A DNA stretch of 64,000 nucleotides from Flagellimonas meishanensis (GTDB lineage Bacteria > Bacteroidota > Bacteroidia > Flavobacteriales > Flavobacteriaceae), in the NCBI RefSeq assembly GCF_019880545.1, contig NZ_JAINVW010000001.1, positions 1-64,000 of the forward strand, written 5' to 3'. Position numbers and translations under genes: made by a program. Positions 1-8,418 of this stretch are shown piece by piece. The notes under the pieces are model-generated. The model made no database searches. It worked only from the letters and a program-made list of their open reading frames with translations, and was not told the origin of the DNA. How positions within the stretch are numbered: position 1 is the first letter of the stretch; each line of letters starts with the position of its first letter.

Positions 1-83
1 ATCCAGGTTTCCCGAAAAAAAATTGGCCTAAGGACCAAAAAATCACCCCGGAAAAACGCAAAGCTTTCCCAGCTAAGCGGGTG

Positions 84-115
84 CAAATATAATCATGTTA
101 TTTTTTACCGACAAA
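84..115 (-). promoter_or_regulatory. Bacteroidota-type promoter reading leftward out of the window
   Basis: Read on the minus strand there is TTTG (115-112), a 20-base gap, and TATATTTG (91-84), which fits the Bacteroidota pattern TTTG, about 17-23 bases, TAnnTTTG. Transcription would start near 78 and run leftward into a gene outside the window. The rest of 1-203 holds A/T runs and no gene that I can support. Confidence 0.55.
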
Positions 116-203
116 TAGTTTTGGGGCATTTTTTTTCAAAAAAAATTCCTTACAATGTAAGTCACTGTTTATCAATCCAAATCTTATTGGCATTAATGGA
201 ACT

Positions 204-2255
204 TTAAGAAAAGAAATTCCAAACCAGGCCAAAGCGAATCACAAAATCGCGATAGGGATAGTTTGGCGCTGAATAGTAGTTGGGCTCGGAGAAAATGGAA
301 TTGAGGTGTTCGGCCTTGAGGTATATCCTTGTCTGGCGTACCTTGGCATTGATAAAGACATCAATCAACGGATATGCCCCAAACTCTTCATTGTTCTGGA
401 TGTAAAATTCTCCCAAAAGAGGGTTGTAGGCATTCATATTATATGAGGTAAAGTATTTGAACGTAACCCCTGTTTGCAAAAACATGGCTTTTTTGAATAC
501 ATCGCTTGAAAAGTAAAGGGTGTTCCTTGTAAGCAATTGCGGAAGATTCAAAACATTCTCGTCTTGGGTGACCTCTTGATATAATAAGGTATTGGCCAAC
601 GCCCATTTTCTCCATTTAAATTCTTTGGTATATTTTACCCGAAGGTGATTAACCGTATTGGCTTGCTGGAAAGGCCTTACGAATGCCGTCTCCTGAAAGG
701 CATCGATTTGCTCCTGGGTAGCTGTGGAGGCAAAATAGGTGTAATTGTCGATAGCACTGTATTCGGCTTCCAGCAGGCCCAACCATTTTGAGTCAAGGCC
801 GAATTTAATGTTCTGTATCTGTTGCTTTTCAAAAGAATCGGCATTGAACCAGTTGAAATTCCTGTATTCACTCTGGTAGAGCAGATAGTTGAAATCGGGC
901 ATTCGGGATGATAGGTTTATCCCTGCCAGTATCTTATTGTTTTCATTGATTTGATATGAGGCCCGCGCATCCAGACTGTTGCCCGTGAGTGACCCGGAAA
1001 CTGTATAGTTTAAATCGCCATCTAGTGACAAGGGACCCACGGTTTTGGCATAGGTGCCATTTATTACGATTTCCTCACCCTCCAATTTGTTGGGTATGGT
1101 GCCCTCATCTGTAATCAATATACTGTTGAAAAAGTAATTGTAATTGTACAGTCCCACCCCGGCCGATATATTGCCCAACAATCGGTTTGAAAAAGAGAGG
1201 GTCCCTTTGTTGAACATGGTCTTGAGCCTTGCCCGGTCCTCTATGGGCACAAGAAATGGGTCTTCACCAAACGCGTCGTTCTGCGAAGTCTGTGTAAAAT
1301 CATAATACTTGGTCTCATACATAAATTCGTGGCCAATGCCGAGTGTGGTCGGATTGGGGTTCAACGAATCCTTCTTGCCCTTCAAAAATTTGAACTGTTG
1401 ATCCAAATAATACCGCTTTCCAAGAATTCTGGTATTGGCGTTCGTGTAGCGAACATCCACCCGAAACCTATCTTCAAATTCTCCTTCTTCGTCATTTTCA
1501 AACTGATCTCGATTCAACAATCCCCCATTTTCCTGCGCTTCCAAATCTTGTGCGGTTATATGCCCCCTAATGCTATATCTGTCGTTTTGGGTTATATAAT
1601 TAAAGGTAGTCCTAAAGTTTCCGGATTGGGTCTGCTCAAACCGATATTTCCCCAGGGAGCGAAATCCTTTATAGGCTATGGATGCATTGAATCTTTTGGA
1701 AAGGTTGAAGGTCAAAAGTGCATCCAAAAGTTGACCTTGTTCCAAGGTGGTCTTGAACATCAGCTCCGTCATAGGGGTGGCGACGCTGTAATAGTTTATG
1801 TCCTCTATTTCAAAATAGTTTGCATGTTTGGCAGTTGCCCCAAGCTTTGGATAGTATGGATTATTGGAGAAGGACCTTCCCAAAATGTTATATGGCTGCC
1901 CAATATTAGCAAAGGGCATCAATTCAAAATCGTCTTCCCTTATATAATTGTATTTGTACTCTTTTTGTATGGTAAGGGTGGTGTCAAGATACGTGGTGTC
2001 CCCGGCAAAAGAAATGATCTTGTAATCCTTTATGGTTGCTGTATCCTTTTTTGCGACCTTCTTTTCCCTGAATTGTTTGAATCTTCCTTCCCTGACTACC
2101 GAATCCAAGGCAGTGGAATCTTTTTTTATGACAACTAGAGAGTCGGCCACAACCACCTTGATGGAGTCCACTTCTTGCTGTGGGGGAAGCGAATCTTGCT
2201 GTGCTTGTAAAATCTGACCCAGAAAAAGAAGCAGGACAAAAAATAAAAACCTCAT
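204..2255 (-). CDS. putative outer-membrane porin (Porin_10 type)
   Basis: This is a 683-residue outer-membrane beta-barrel protein of the Bacteroidota putative-porin group. A signal peptide (residues 1-18, ending LQAQ) precedes a linker rich in Asp, Ser and Val. The remainder has alternating polar and aromatic residues and ends in Trp-Asn-Phe-Phe-Ser, as expected for beta-barrel insertion. The ATG at 2255 is preferred to one seven codons upstream because it places the hydrophobic signal directly at the N-terminus. It is divergent from rnhB. The substrate cannot be read from the sequence. It might instead be called a generic outer-membrane protein, but its length and layout suit the porin family. 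Confidence 0.8.
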   Translation of the reverse strand: MRFLFFVLLLFLGQILQAQQDSLPPQQEVDSIKVVVADSLVVIKKDSTALDSVVREGRFKQFREKKVAKKDTATIKDYKIISFAGDTTYLDTTLTIQKEYKYNYIREDDFELMPFANIGQPYNILGRSFSNNPYYPKLGATAKHANYFEIEDINYYSVATPMTELMFKTTLEQGQLLDALLTFNLSKRFNASIAYKGFRSLGKYRFEQTQSGNFRTTFNYITQNDRYSIRGHITAQDLEAQENGGLLNRDQFENDEEGEFEDRFRVDVRYTNANTRILGKRYYLDQQFKFLKGKKDSLNPNPTTLGIGHEFMYETKYYDFTQTSQNDAFGEDPFLVPIEDRARLKTMFNKGTLSFSNRLLGNISAGVGLYNYNYFFNSILITDEGTIPNKLEGEEIVINGTYAKTVGPLSLDGDLNYTVSGSLTGNSLDARASYQINENNKILAGINLSSRMPDFNYLLYQSEYRNFNWFNADSFEKQQIQNIKFGLDSKWLGLLEAEYSAIDNYTYFASTATQEQIDAFQETAFVRPFQQANTVNHLRVKYTKEFKWRKWALANTLLYQEVTQDENVLNLPQLLTRNTLYFSSDVFKKAMFLQTGVTFKYFTSYNMNAYNPLLGEFYIQNNEEFGAYPLIDVFINAKVRQTRIYLKAEHLNSIFSEPNYYSAPNYPYRDFVIRFGLVWNFFS

Positions 2256-2403
2256 TCCATGGTATTGGTCCGGCAAAGGTATAGGTTTTGTTTCTAAAGA
2301 AATGTGAAAAGTTCTTTTCCCGAAGCCATCTCCCCATTACATCAAGGTTTCCTAATTTTAGTGGCTAAAACTACAGCCCCATGGTTGTGGATGGGCATCT
2401 CAT

Positions 2404-3000
2404 ATGTTGAAAGAACGCTATAAATATCTGGATGAGGCTGGCACCGATGAGGCCGGAAGGGGCTGTTTGGCCGGACCAGTAACCGCAGCCGCCATCATAC
2501 TGCCCCAAAATTTTGGTCATCTGCTTCTAAACGACTCCAAACAACTATCTGAAGACAAACGGGACCTGTTGCGGCCCATTCTTGAAAAAGAAGCAATCTC
2601 CTTCTCCGTATGCCATGTTTTTCAGGAGGAGATAGATAAGATCAATATTTTGAACGCCTCTTTTTTGGCAATGCACAGGGCGTTGGATGCCCTGGAGCAA
2701 AGCCCAAGCTTCATATTGGTGGACGGCAATCGATTTAAGCCCTACCCGAATATCCACCACAAATGCATCATAAAAGGGGACGGAAAGTACCGGAGCATTG
2801 CCGCCGCTTCCATCTTGGCCAAAACCTATCGGGACGAATATATGCAGGCCATTCATGAGGAATTCCCCATGTACAATTGGAAAAAAAACAAGGGCTATCC
2901 CACAAAGGAGCACCGCGAGGCCATACGAAAGCATGGGTTGACCAAATACCATCGAAAAAGCTTCAGGCAACTTCCAGAACAATTGACCTTGGATATTTAA
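2404..3000 (+). CDS. rnhB: ribonuclease HII
   Basis: RNase HII cuts the RNA strand of RNA-DNA hybrids and starts removal of single ribonucleotides from DNA in the cytoplasm. The acidic motif DEAGRG lies at residues 15-20 and supplies the Asp and Glu metal ligands. A further Asp lies in LVDGNRF, and the block [17 protein letters not shown] is typical of the family. The length of 198 residues is normal for a full enzyme. Its 3' end carries the -33 box of a promoter for the next gene, so the downstream lipoprotein is probably expressed at least partly on its own. Confidence 0.95.
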   Translation: MLKERYKYLDEAGTDEAGRGCLAGPVTAAAIILPQNFGHLLLNDSKQLSEDKRDLLRPILEKEAISFSVCHVFQEEIDKINILNASFLAMHRALDALEQSPSFILVDGNRFKPYPNIHHKCIIKGDGKYRSIAAASILAKTYRDEYMQAIHEEFPMYNWKKNKGYPTKEHREAIRKHGLTKYHRKSFRQLPEQLTLDI

Positions 3001-3014
3001 AAATCCTAACTTTG
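2983..3014 (+). promoter_or_regulatory. promoter for the 3031 lipoprotein gene
   Basis: TTG (2983-2985), a 21-base gap and TAACTTTG (3007-3014) match the Bacteroidota -33/-7 pattern. The -33 element lies inside the last codons of rnhB. The expected start point near 3020 gives a 5' leader of only about ten bases before the ATG at 3031. Confidence 0.55.
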
Positions 3015-3030
3015 TTTCCAAACTTCAACA

Positions 3031-5487
3031 ATGAAATTTCGTGCACTGTTCTTCGCAACCGCGTTATTGATCATATCCTGCAAAAGGGAAACCGCTACCA
3101 AAGAATCATTACTGGGTCATTTGCCCCCCACACCGGCCATGATCGTGAAGATCACCAATCTTTCCAACTTCAAAAGTGAGCTTAAGAACAATGCTTTTTT
3201 GGAATCGACCAAAAATTTTGGCCTATACAAAGCCCTCAGGGAAGAGACCAACGCATTACAATATGCCAATACGGAAAACCCATGTCTTTTGGCAATATAT
3301 GAAATTGGGAAAGAGGACTACGCCATTGCCCTGATTGCCAAGGAATCACCAGATTTTTTCAGCGTTGGGCAGGCCACCAATAAGAAAATAGAAACGCTGG
3401 ACTACCAAAACAAACAGATCACAAAATATACCTTGGACGACAAAGAAATTTTTGGTTGGAAAAACGATGGGCATATCCTACTGAGCTCTTCCCAACTGCT
3501 CATGGAGAATATGGTGCGGACCAACAAGAGCAATCCGGTGGACCCAAGCCTGGAAAAGCTGCTGCAGACAGCGGCTCCTGGTAAATCGGCCACCCTTTTG
3601 CTGAACCTAGACAAGGATAGTTCCCTGTTTTCAAATGGAGAAACCGATAATCGGCAAAATCACCCTTTTTGCGAATGGGTTTCCCTGGACTTTACGGCCA
3701 ATTCTGATGCCATGCGGCTAAATGGGGTTGCCATGGCTTCGGACTCTACCAAGAGCTTCATCAATCTTTTTAAGGGAACCTCACCTTTGGTGGGCAAAAC
3801 GGCAACGGTGGCCCCTTTGAACTCTCAGGCCGTGGTTTCGTACACTTTTGATGACTATCAAGTGTTTGCACGTAACCAGAACACCTATCTGGATCGAGTG
3901 AAATCCGTGGATACCCTTTTTCAGACCATCGAGGAAGTTGGTTTGATATATCTTAATGGACAAAAGGCCGTACTGTTGCATTCCTTTGGCACCGAGGGCC
4001 TTTCGCAATTTTTGGAAAAAAACAGGACCGGCACACAAACGTATCAGGGAAGCGAAATTGGCACCTTGGGAAATGCCGACCTGATCAGCGAAGGTTTTGC
4101 CCCCCTGGTCCAAGATTTTAAATCCAATTGCTACACTATTCTTGAGAACAGCTTTGTATTTGCCGAAAACAAGGAACCATTGCAAACCATAATCAACAAT
4201 TACAGGAGTTCCTCCTCATTTGAAAACTCCCCCGTGTTCACCACGGCCAAGGCCCCCTTGGCCAATGCGTCCACCATGCTCCTGGTTTCCGATGCTTCTG
4301 GAATGGATTTTCTTGCGGAACAGGGGCTTTCTCCCAAGCTTTCAAACTCCATAAAGGAGGCCGATCTATCGGAATATACCTTTGCCTCCCAACTTGTTGC
4401 CGAAAACGATTTTGCCCATTTCAACCTGCTTGTTTCCAAAATTGGACGCACGGTTGAAAGTAACACCGTGACCCCTTTGTTCACACTGGAATTGGATACC
4501 GATCTGGCCATTGATCCCCAGTTTGTGAAAAACCACAGGACAAACAAGCAGGAAATTGTGGTGCAGGACCAGAACAACGTGCTATATCTCATTTCAACGG
4601 AAGGGAAGGTATTGTGGTCCAAACAGTTGGAAGGACGTATCCAAGGCCCAATAACCCAAGTGGATATTTACAAAAACGGGCGATTGCAATTGGCTTTTTG
4701 TACCAACAACCAATTTTTGCTCATCGACCGCAATGGTGAAGAAGTAGCTCCGTTCAAAATCAATTTTGAAGGGGGAAACTTGAATCCGTTGGCCGTGTTC
4801 GACTATGAGGGGAAAAAAGATTACCGGTTCGTGATTACGCAGGGCCGCAAGGTGTTCATGTACAATAATCGGGGCCAAAAGGTCAGTGGGTTCACCTTTA
4901 CGGAAGCCGAAAGTCCAATTATAAGGGCTCCCAAACACTTTAGGGTGGGCAACAAGGACTATATTGTGTTCCAACTGGAGAACGATGTACTCAAGATTTT
5001 GCACCGAGTGGGTAGGGAACGTATCAAAGTGGAAGAAAAAATTGACTTTTCCGGCAATGATGTCTTTCTATACCGAAACAAGATTTCCATGACCAACCAG
5101 AGGGGGGTGTTGCACCAAATAGACCCCAACGGAAAGCTCACGGCCACCAATTTCAATCTCAATGGAGACCATGGCATGTATGCCACCAGCAATACCCTGG
5201 CATTGATGAATGACAATATCCTGAGCATAAAGGGCAAAAAAGTGGAACTTGATCTTGGGGTCTACACCAAACCCAGAATCTTTTACATCTATGACAAAAT
5301 CTACGTCAGCGTTACGGATATCCAGGCCCAAAAAATCTACCTGTTCGACAGTCAGGCAGAACCGATTGCCAACTTTCCTGTTTTTGGCAGTTCCCTCATC
5401 GACCTAACGGACATGGACAACGACAAAAAATTGGAACTGGTGGCCAAAGACCAAGACAATTCTTTGATCGTTTACAAAATGAATTAA
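3031..5487 (+). CDS. large lipoprotein with C-terminal propeller-like repeats, function unknown
   Basis: I do not recognise a named family. The 818-residue protein starts with a lipoprotein signal (IISCKRE, acylated Cys at about 17), so it should be membrane-anchored outside the cytoplasm. Residues of roughly 30-450 form an uncharacterised region. From about 480 onward there are repeated motifs of the PQQ/beta-propeller kind, for example VLYLISTEGKVLW, FLLIDRNGEE, VFMYNNRGQKV and IYLFDSQAE, followed near the end by an Asp-rich LTDMDNDKKLELV segment like an FG-GAP/VCBS calcium motif. The promoter overlapping rnhB argues for separate control. A scaffold or binding role is an inference. Confidence 0.7.
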   Translation: MKFRALFFATALLIISCKRETATKESLLGHLPPTPAMIVKITNLSNFKSELKNNAFLESTKNFGLYKALREETNALQYANTENPCLLAIYEIGKEDYAIALIAKESPDFFSVGQATNKKIETLDYQNKQITKYTLDDKEIFGWKNDGHILLSSSQLLMENMVRTNKSNPVDPSLEKLLQTAAPGKSATLLLNLDKDSSLFSNGETDNRQNHPFCEWVSLDFTANSDAMRLNGVAMASDSTKSFINLFKGTSPLVGKTATVAPLNSQAVVSYTFDDYQVFARNQNTYLDRVKSVDTLFQTIEEVGLIYLNGQKAVLLHSFGTEGLSQFLEKNRTGTQTYQGSEIGTLGNADLISEGFAPLVQDFKSNCYTILENSFVFAENKEPLQTIINNYRSSSSFENSPVFTTAKAPLANASTMLLVSDASGMDFLAEQGLSPKLSNSIKEADLSEYTFASQLVAENDFAHFNLLVSKIGRTVESNTVTPLFTLELDTDLAIDPQFVKNHRTNKQEIVVQDQNNVLYLISTEGKVLWSKQLEGRIQGPITQVDIYKNGRLQLAFCTNNQFLLIDRNGEEVAPFKINFEGGNLNPLAVFDYEGKKDYRFVITQGRKVFMYNNRGQKVSGFTFTEAESPIIRAPKHFRVGNKDYIVFQLENDVLKILHRVGRERIKVEEKIDFSGNDVFLYRNKISMTNQRGVLHQIDPNGKLTATNFNLNGDHGMYATSNTLALMNDNILSIKGKKVELDLGVYTKPRIFYIYDKIYVSVTDIQAQKIYLFDSQAEPIANFPVFGSSLIDLTDMDNDKKLELVAKDQDNSLIVYKMN

Positions 5488-5617
5488 TAATCCCTGGACA
5501 ACTATTTATACAATCGTTTAAACCGACCACACAAATTTAAATTTGCCACTGGTTTCTTTTTGTAGATTGACGTGTTTATCCTTACCTTAAGGAACACTAA
5601 ATCAAAACACTACAGAA

Positions 5618-6952
5618 ATGAAAACCTCATCCCTCATTAAAATCTTTCTTTCCATTATTTTCATGTTTGGATTTGGGCTAAGTGCCAATGCCCAATTCCT
5701 TAAAAAACTGGCAAAAAAAGCTGAAAAAGCGGCAGAACGCACTGTAGAACGCCGGGTGGAGCGCGAAACTTCCGAGAAAACAGACCAAGCCTTGGACAGC
5801 ATCTTGGAACCAGGGTCTGGTGGCAAAAACAAGGCGCCGGGCACTGGAGGGTCCGATTCCCCATCAAGTGGTGGCAAATCTGACCAGGGCAATGACTCTA
5901 GTTCATCAAAAACAGACAATTCTTCTGGAGAAAAATCGATAGAAGTATATAGCAAGTTTGATTTTGTTCCAGGTGATGAAGTCATCTTTTTTGATGATTT
6001 TTCCAATGATTTTGTGGGTGATTTTCCATCCAAATGGGATACCAATAGTGGTGGAGAAATAGTGACCGTTGGCAATTCTCCGGAAAAATGGCTGGAATTG
6101 ATTCCCGGTTGGAACACCTATTACCTCCCTAATATTACCTCCCTGCCAGAAGATTATACCATCGAATTTGATATACTAACCGCTGGATTGGATGACAAAA
6201 CATCCTCGCAGGCCGGATTCCATATCATGCTCAGTGACGACCCAAAGTTCAAGGATGGCTCGCATTATACCGAAGTATGGCTCCCAGTGGGCCAATACGG
6301 TTCTTTTGATATCAGGGCCAAAAATTATAAGCAAGGAAAGGGAAGTGAAATCAATAGCGCCGTTAGGTCCGACATTCGAAAGGCCATTCTTAACCGCCCA
6401 CATATCTCCATTGCAGTCAATGGTCAACGATACCGGCTTTGGGTAAATGAGAGCAAATATGTGGACATCCCCCGTTTTATCCCAGAGGGAAGTGATCTCA
6501 AGAGTATCAAATTCAATGTAAATGGTCTAAAGGACGGCAAGGACCGAGTTTTCATATCCAACTTAAAAGTTGCCAAGGGCGGTGTGGACCTTAGGAGAAA
6601 ACTGCTTTCTGAGGGATCCGTCTCTACAAACGGGATATTGTTCGACAGTGGATCTGCCAACATTCAGCCACAATCGATGGGTATAATCCTTCAAATTTCC
6701 CAAGTGTTGAAACAGGAAACTAGCATGAACCTAAATATAGTTGGGCATACTGATGCCGATGGAAGTGATGAAGCTAACCTCAAATTGTCGAAGAGCCGGG
6801 CTGAAGCCGTAAAGAAAGTACTTGTTGATGTATATAGGATTGGCAGTGACCGTCTGCAGACCGACGGCAAAGGGGAATCTGAACCGGTTGCTGATAACAA
6901 TACCCCTGCCGGCAAGGCCAAAAACCGGAGGGTCGTTTTCAAAAGAATCTGA
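5618..6952 (+). CDS. OmpA-family protein with lectin-like middle domain
   Basis: The 444-residue secreted protein has a signal peptide (cleavage near ANAQ, about residue 26), a basic/acidic helical stretch (KKLAKKAEKAAERTVERR), and a low-complexity Gly/Ser/Asp linker at about 65-110. A beta-sandwich region begins at FVPGDEVIFFDDFSNDF and resembles LamG/DUF1080-like folds. The last ~110 residues are an OmpA peptidoglycan-binding domain, with ILFDSGSANI, the core NIVGHTDADG and the end motif KAKNRRVVF. It should link the outer membrane or a surface complex to peptidoglycan. Such OmpA proteins often sit near TapB-like genes in flavobacteria, and a TapB-like fragment lies at 11188-11301. Confidence 0.85.
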   Translation: MKTSSLIKIFLSIIFMFGFGLSANAQFLKKLAKKAEKAAERTVERRVERETSEKTDQALDSILEPGSGGKNKAPGTGGSDSPSSGGKSDQGNDSSSSKTDNSSGEKSIEVYSKFDFVPGDEVIFFDDFSNDFVGDFPSKWDTNSGGEIVTVGNSPEKWLELIPGWNTYYLPNITSLPEDYTIEFDILTAGLDDKTSSQAGFHIMLSDDPKFKDGSHYTEVWLPVGQYGSFDIRAKNYKQGKGSEINSAVRSDIRKAILNRPHISIAVNGQRYRLWVNESKYVDIPRFIPEGSDLKSIKFNVNGLKDGKDRVFISNLKVAKGGVDLRRKLLSEGSVSTNGILFDSGSANIQPQSMGIILQISQVLKQETSMNLNIVGHTDADGSDEANLKLSKSRAEAVKKVLVDVYRIGSDRLQTDGKGESEPVADNNTPAGKAKNRRVVFKRI

Positions 6953-6973
6953 GGTATTTCTATTTCAAATCCA

Positions 6974-8260
6974 ATGAAAAAAGCTAGCCCATTGTTCTTC
7001 TGCCTGTATTTTGTTTGCTTCGTAGGGTATACCCAGAGCAATCTCTTTTTCAATCCCAGTGAAGCATCTACAATAGACGAGGTGCAGATAGGGCCGAATA
7101 GGGTGGAGATAACCCCAGCCGACTTTGATCCGAACAATATCATTTCATTCGACAAAAAAATGGGGTTTTCTGCCCAGAACAGCTCTGGATGGGAAACCTC
7201 ATCCGAATTTTTGGTGAATACTGAAAAGGGGTACATGGGAATGGACAATGATATGTTGGAGCGCTTTACAGGCACCAATTTATCAAACGATAATTTCAAA
7301 GTTGAATACCGGGTCACGGCTACTAATGGAAAGACCTATTATTTTATTGAGATTGAGGATGAAAAATATGTCATGAACCGATTGCCTTTAAATGAAATAA
7401 GTGTTGACGAGACCAATATGTCCTTAAAAAAATTCAACCAAAACTTCTCAGATTCGGGCAACCAAAGGAACATCGGTGACCAAAGTTTTGAATCCAAGGA
7501 ATATTCATCAAGCAATCCCGACGGCAGCGAAGCGAAAGTATACATCTCGGAACAGGAGAATGTCTCGTTAAGTCCCTCAAACACTCCCAAGACCGTTGGG
7601 GTTTTTGGACTGGGTTATATCTATGCGGACAATAAGACCCAAATCGTGACCAGGGTAGAAACCAGCAACGGCATTGGTGAGCTGCAAAGAATACAGAATA
7701 CCAATGTGTCGTTCAACGGCAACGAATACAAAAAATACGAAGAAAAAGTAGCTGAGGAAGAGGAAGAAAAAAATGAAACCATAGAAGACGTTGCCCGTCA
7801 AAAAAGACAGAATATTTCCGAAATGCCCCGTCAACGAGCCGATATTGCCAATAAAGAGCTTGAAATTTTGGAAGTTGAAGAATCTATGCAGGAAAAGCGG
7901 AAAGAGGCCATGAACAAGTATTTGGAAGATGGTGCCCCAGCAGAACGCAATGCCGAATACAAGTTGGAAGGCTTTGACCCAAAAGACATGGTCAATGTGC
8001 AAAAATTGACCTGCGAAAAACGCATCCTCGAAATCAATAAGAGTTTGGACAGGATGAACCCCAGCAACGCAACTTATGGCAGGTTACAAAATGAGAAAAA
8101 TTGCCTCGAGGGCAAGATCATCGATTATAAAAATGCCGAAATGGAATTGGAGGCCATAAAAAATCGAAATGCCGATGATCCTCATAAAGGCAACGTAGAA
8201 AAAATGAACTACTTCTTCACAGAAGTGTCGCAGAACATCATGGCAAGGCCATGTAATTAA
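6974..8260 (+). CDS. secreted protein with C-terminal coiled coil, unknown function
   Basis: This gene starts 21 bases after the OmpA gene and is probably in the same operon. The 428-residue product has a signal peptide (about 1-20, ending GYTQ). A beta-rich N-terminal half contains YYFIEIEDEKYVMNRLP. A very acidic patch (VAEEEEEKNE, about 258-267) leads into long charged helices that look like coiled coil to the end. Cys residues near the C-terminus (LTCEKR, NCLEGK, RPCN) could form disulfides. A similar charged coiled-coil tail with Cys residues ends the 8419 protein, which suggests that the two may pair. I recognise no family. Confidence 0.65.
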   Translation: MKKASPLFFCLYFVCFVGYTQSNLFFNPSEASTIDEVQIGPNRVEITPADFDPNNIISFDKKMGFSAQNSSGWETSSEFLVNTEKGYMGMDNDMLERFTGTNLSNDNFKVEYRVTATNGKTYYFIEIEDEKYVMNRLPLNEISVDETNMSLKKFNQNFSDSGNQRNIGDQSFESKEYSSSNPDGSEAKVYISEQENVSLSPSNTPKTVGVFGLGYIYADNKTQIVTRVETSNGIGELQRIQNTNVSFNGNEYKKYEEKVAEEEEEKNETIEDVARQKRQNISEMPRQRADIANKELEILEVEESMQEKRKEAMNKYLEDGAPAERNAEYKLEGFDPKDMVNVQKLTCEKRILEINKSLDRMNPSNATYGRLQNEKNCLEGKIIDYKNAEMELEAIKNRNADDPHKGNVEKMNYFFTEVSQNIMARPCN

Positions 8261-8288
8261 ATTAGGGATATCATAGGTTAAGGATACC

Positions 8289-8324
8289 GCTCCCATGTAA
8301 GTTTCACTGAAACGGCTTGGGAGC
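8289..8324. other. nested hairpin between operon genes
   Basis: GCTCCCA (8289-8295) pairs with TGGGAGC (8318-8324), and GTTTC (8301-8305) pairs with GAAAC (8309-8313) inside it. No T-run follows, so it is not a standard terminator. It could stabilise the 3' end of the upstream mRNA or bind a protein. The surrounding 8261-8418 holds no gene that I can see. Confidence 0.35.
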
Positions 8325-8418
8325 TATTCTGAGATAAACATTGGTGTAAACCATCGTCAATAGCAAAAACAACATCAAATTGATCTTATCTCGTTTTCCA
8401 CCATTAAATCATCGCATT

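Noticed and set aside
1-203. tRNA or small RNA gene
   Set aside because: No cloverleaf or terminator could be folded by eye. The promoter at 84-115 points to a gene outside the window.
1329-2138. 269-codon plus-strand frame opposite the porin gene
   Set aside because: It lies antisense to a well-supported porin, and its protein shows no domain or signal peptide.
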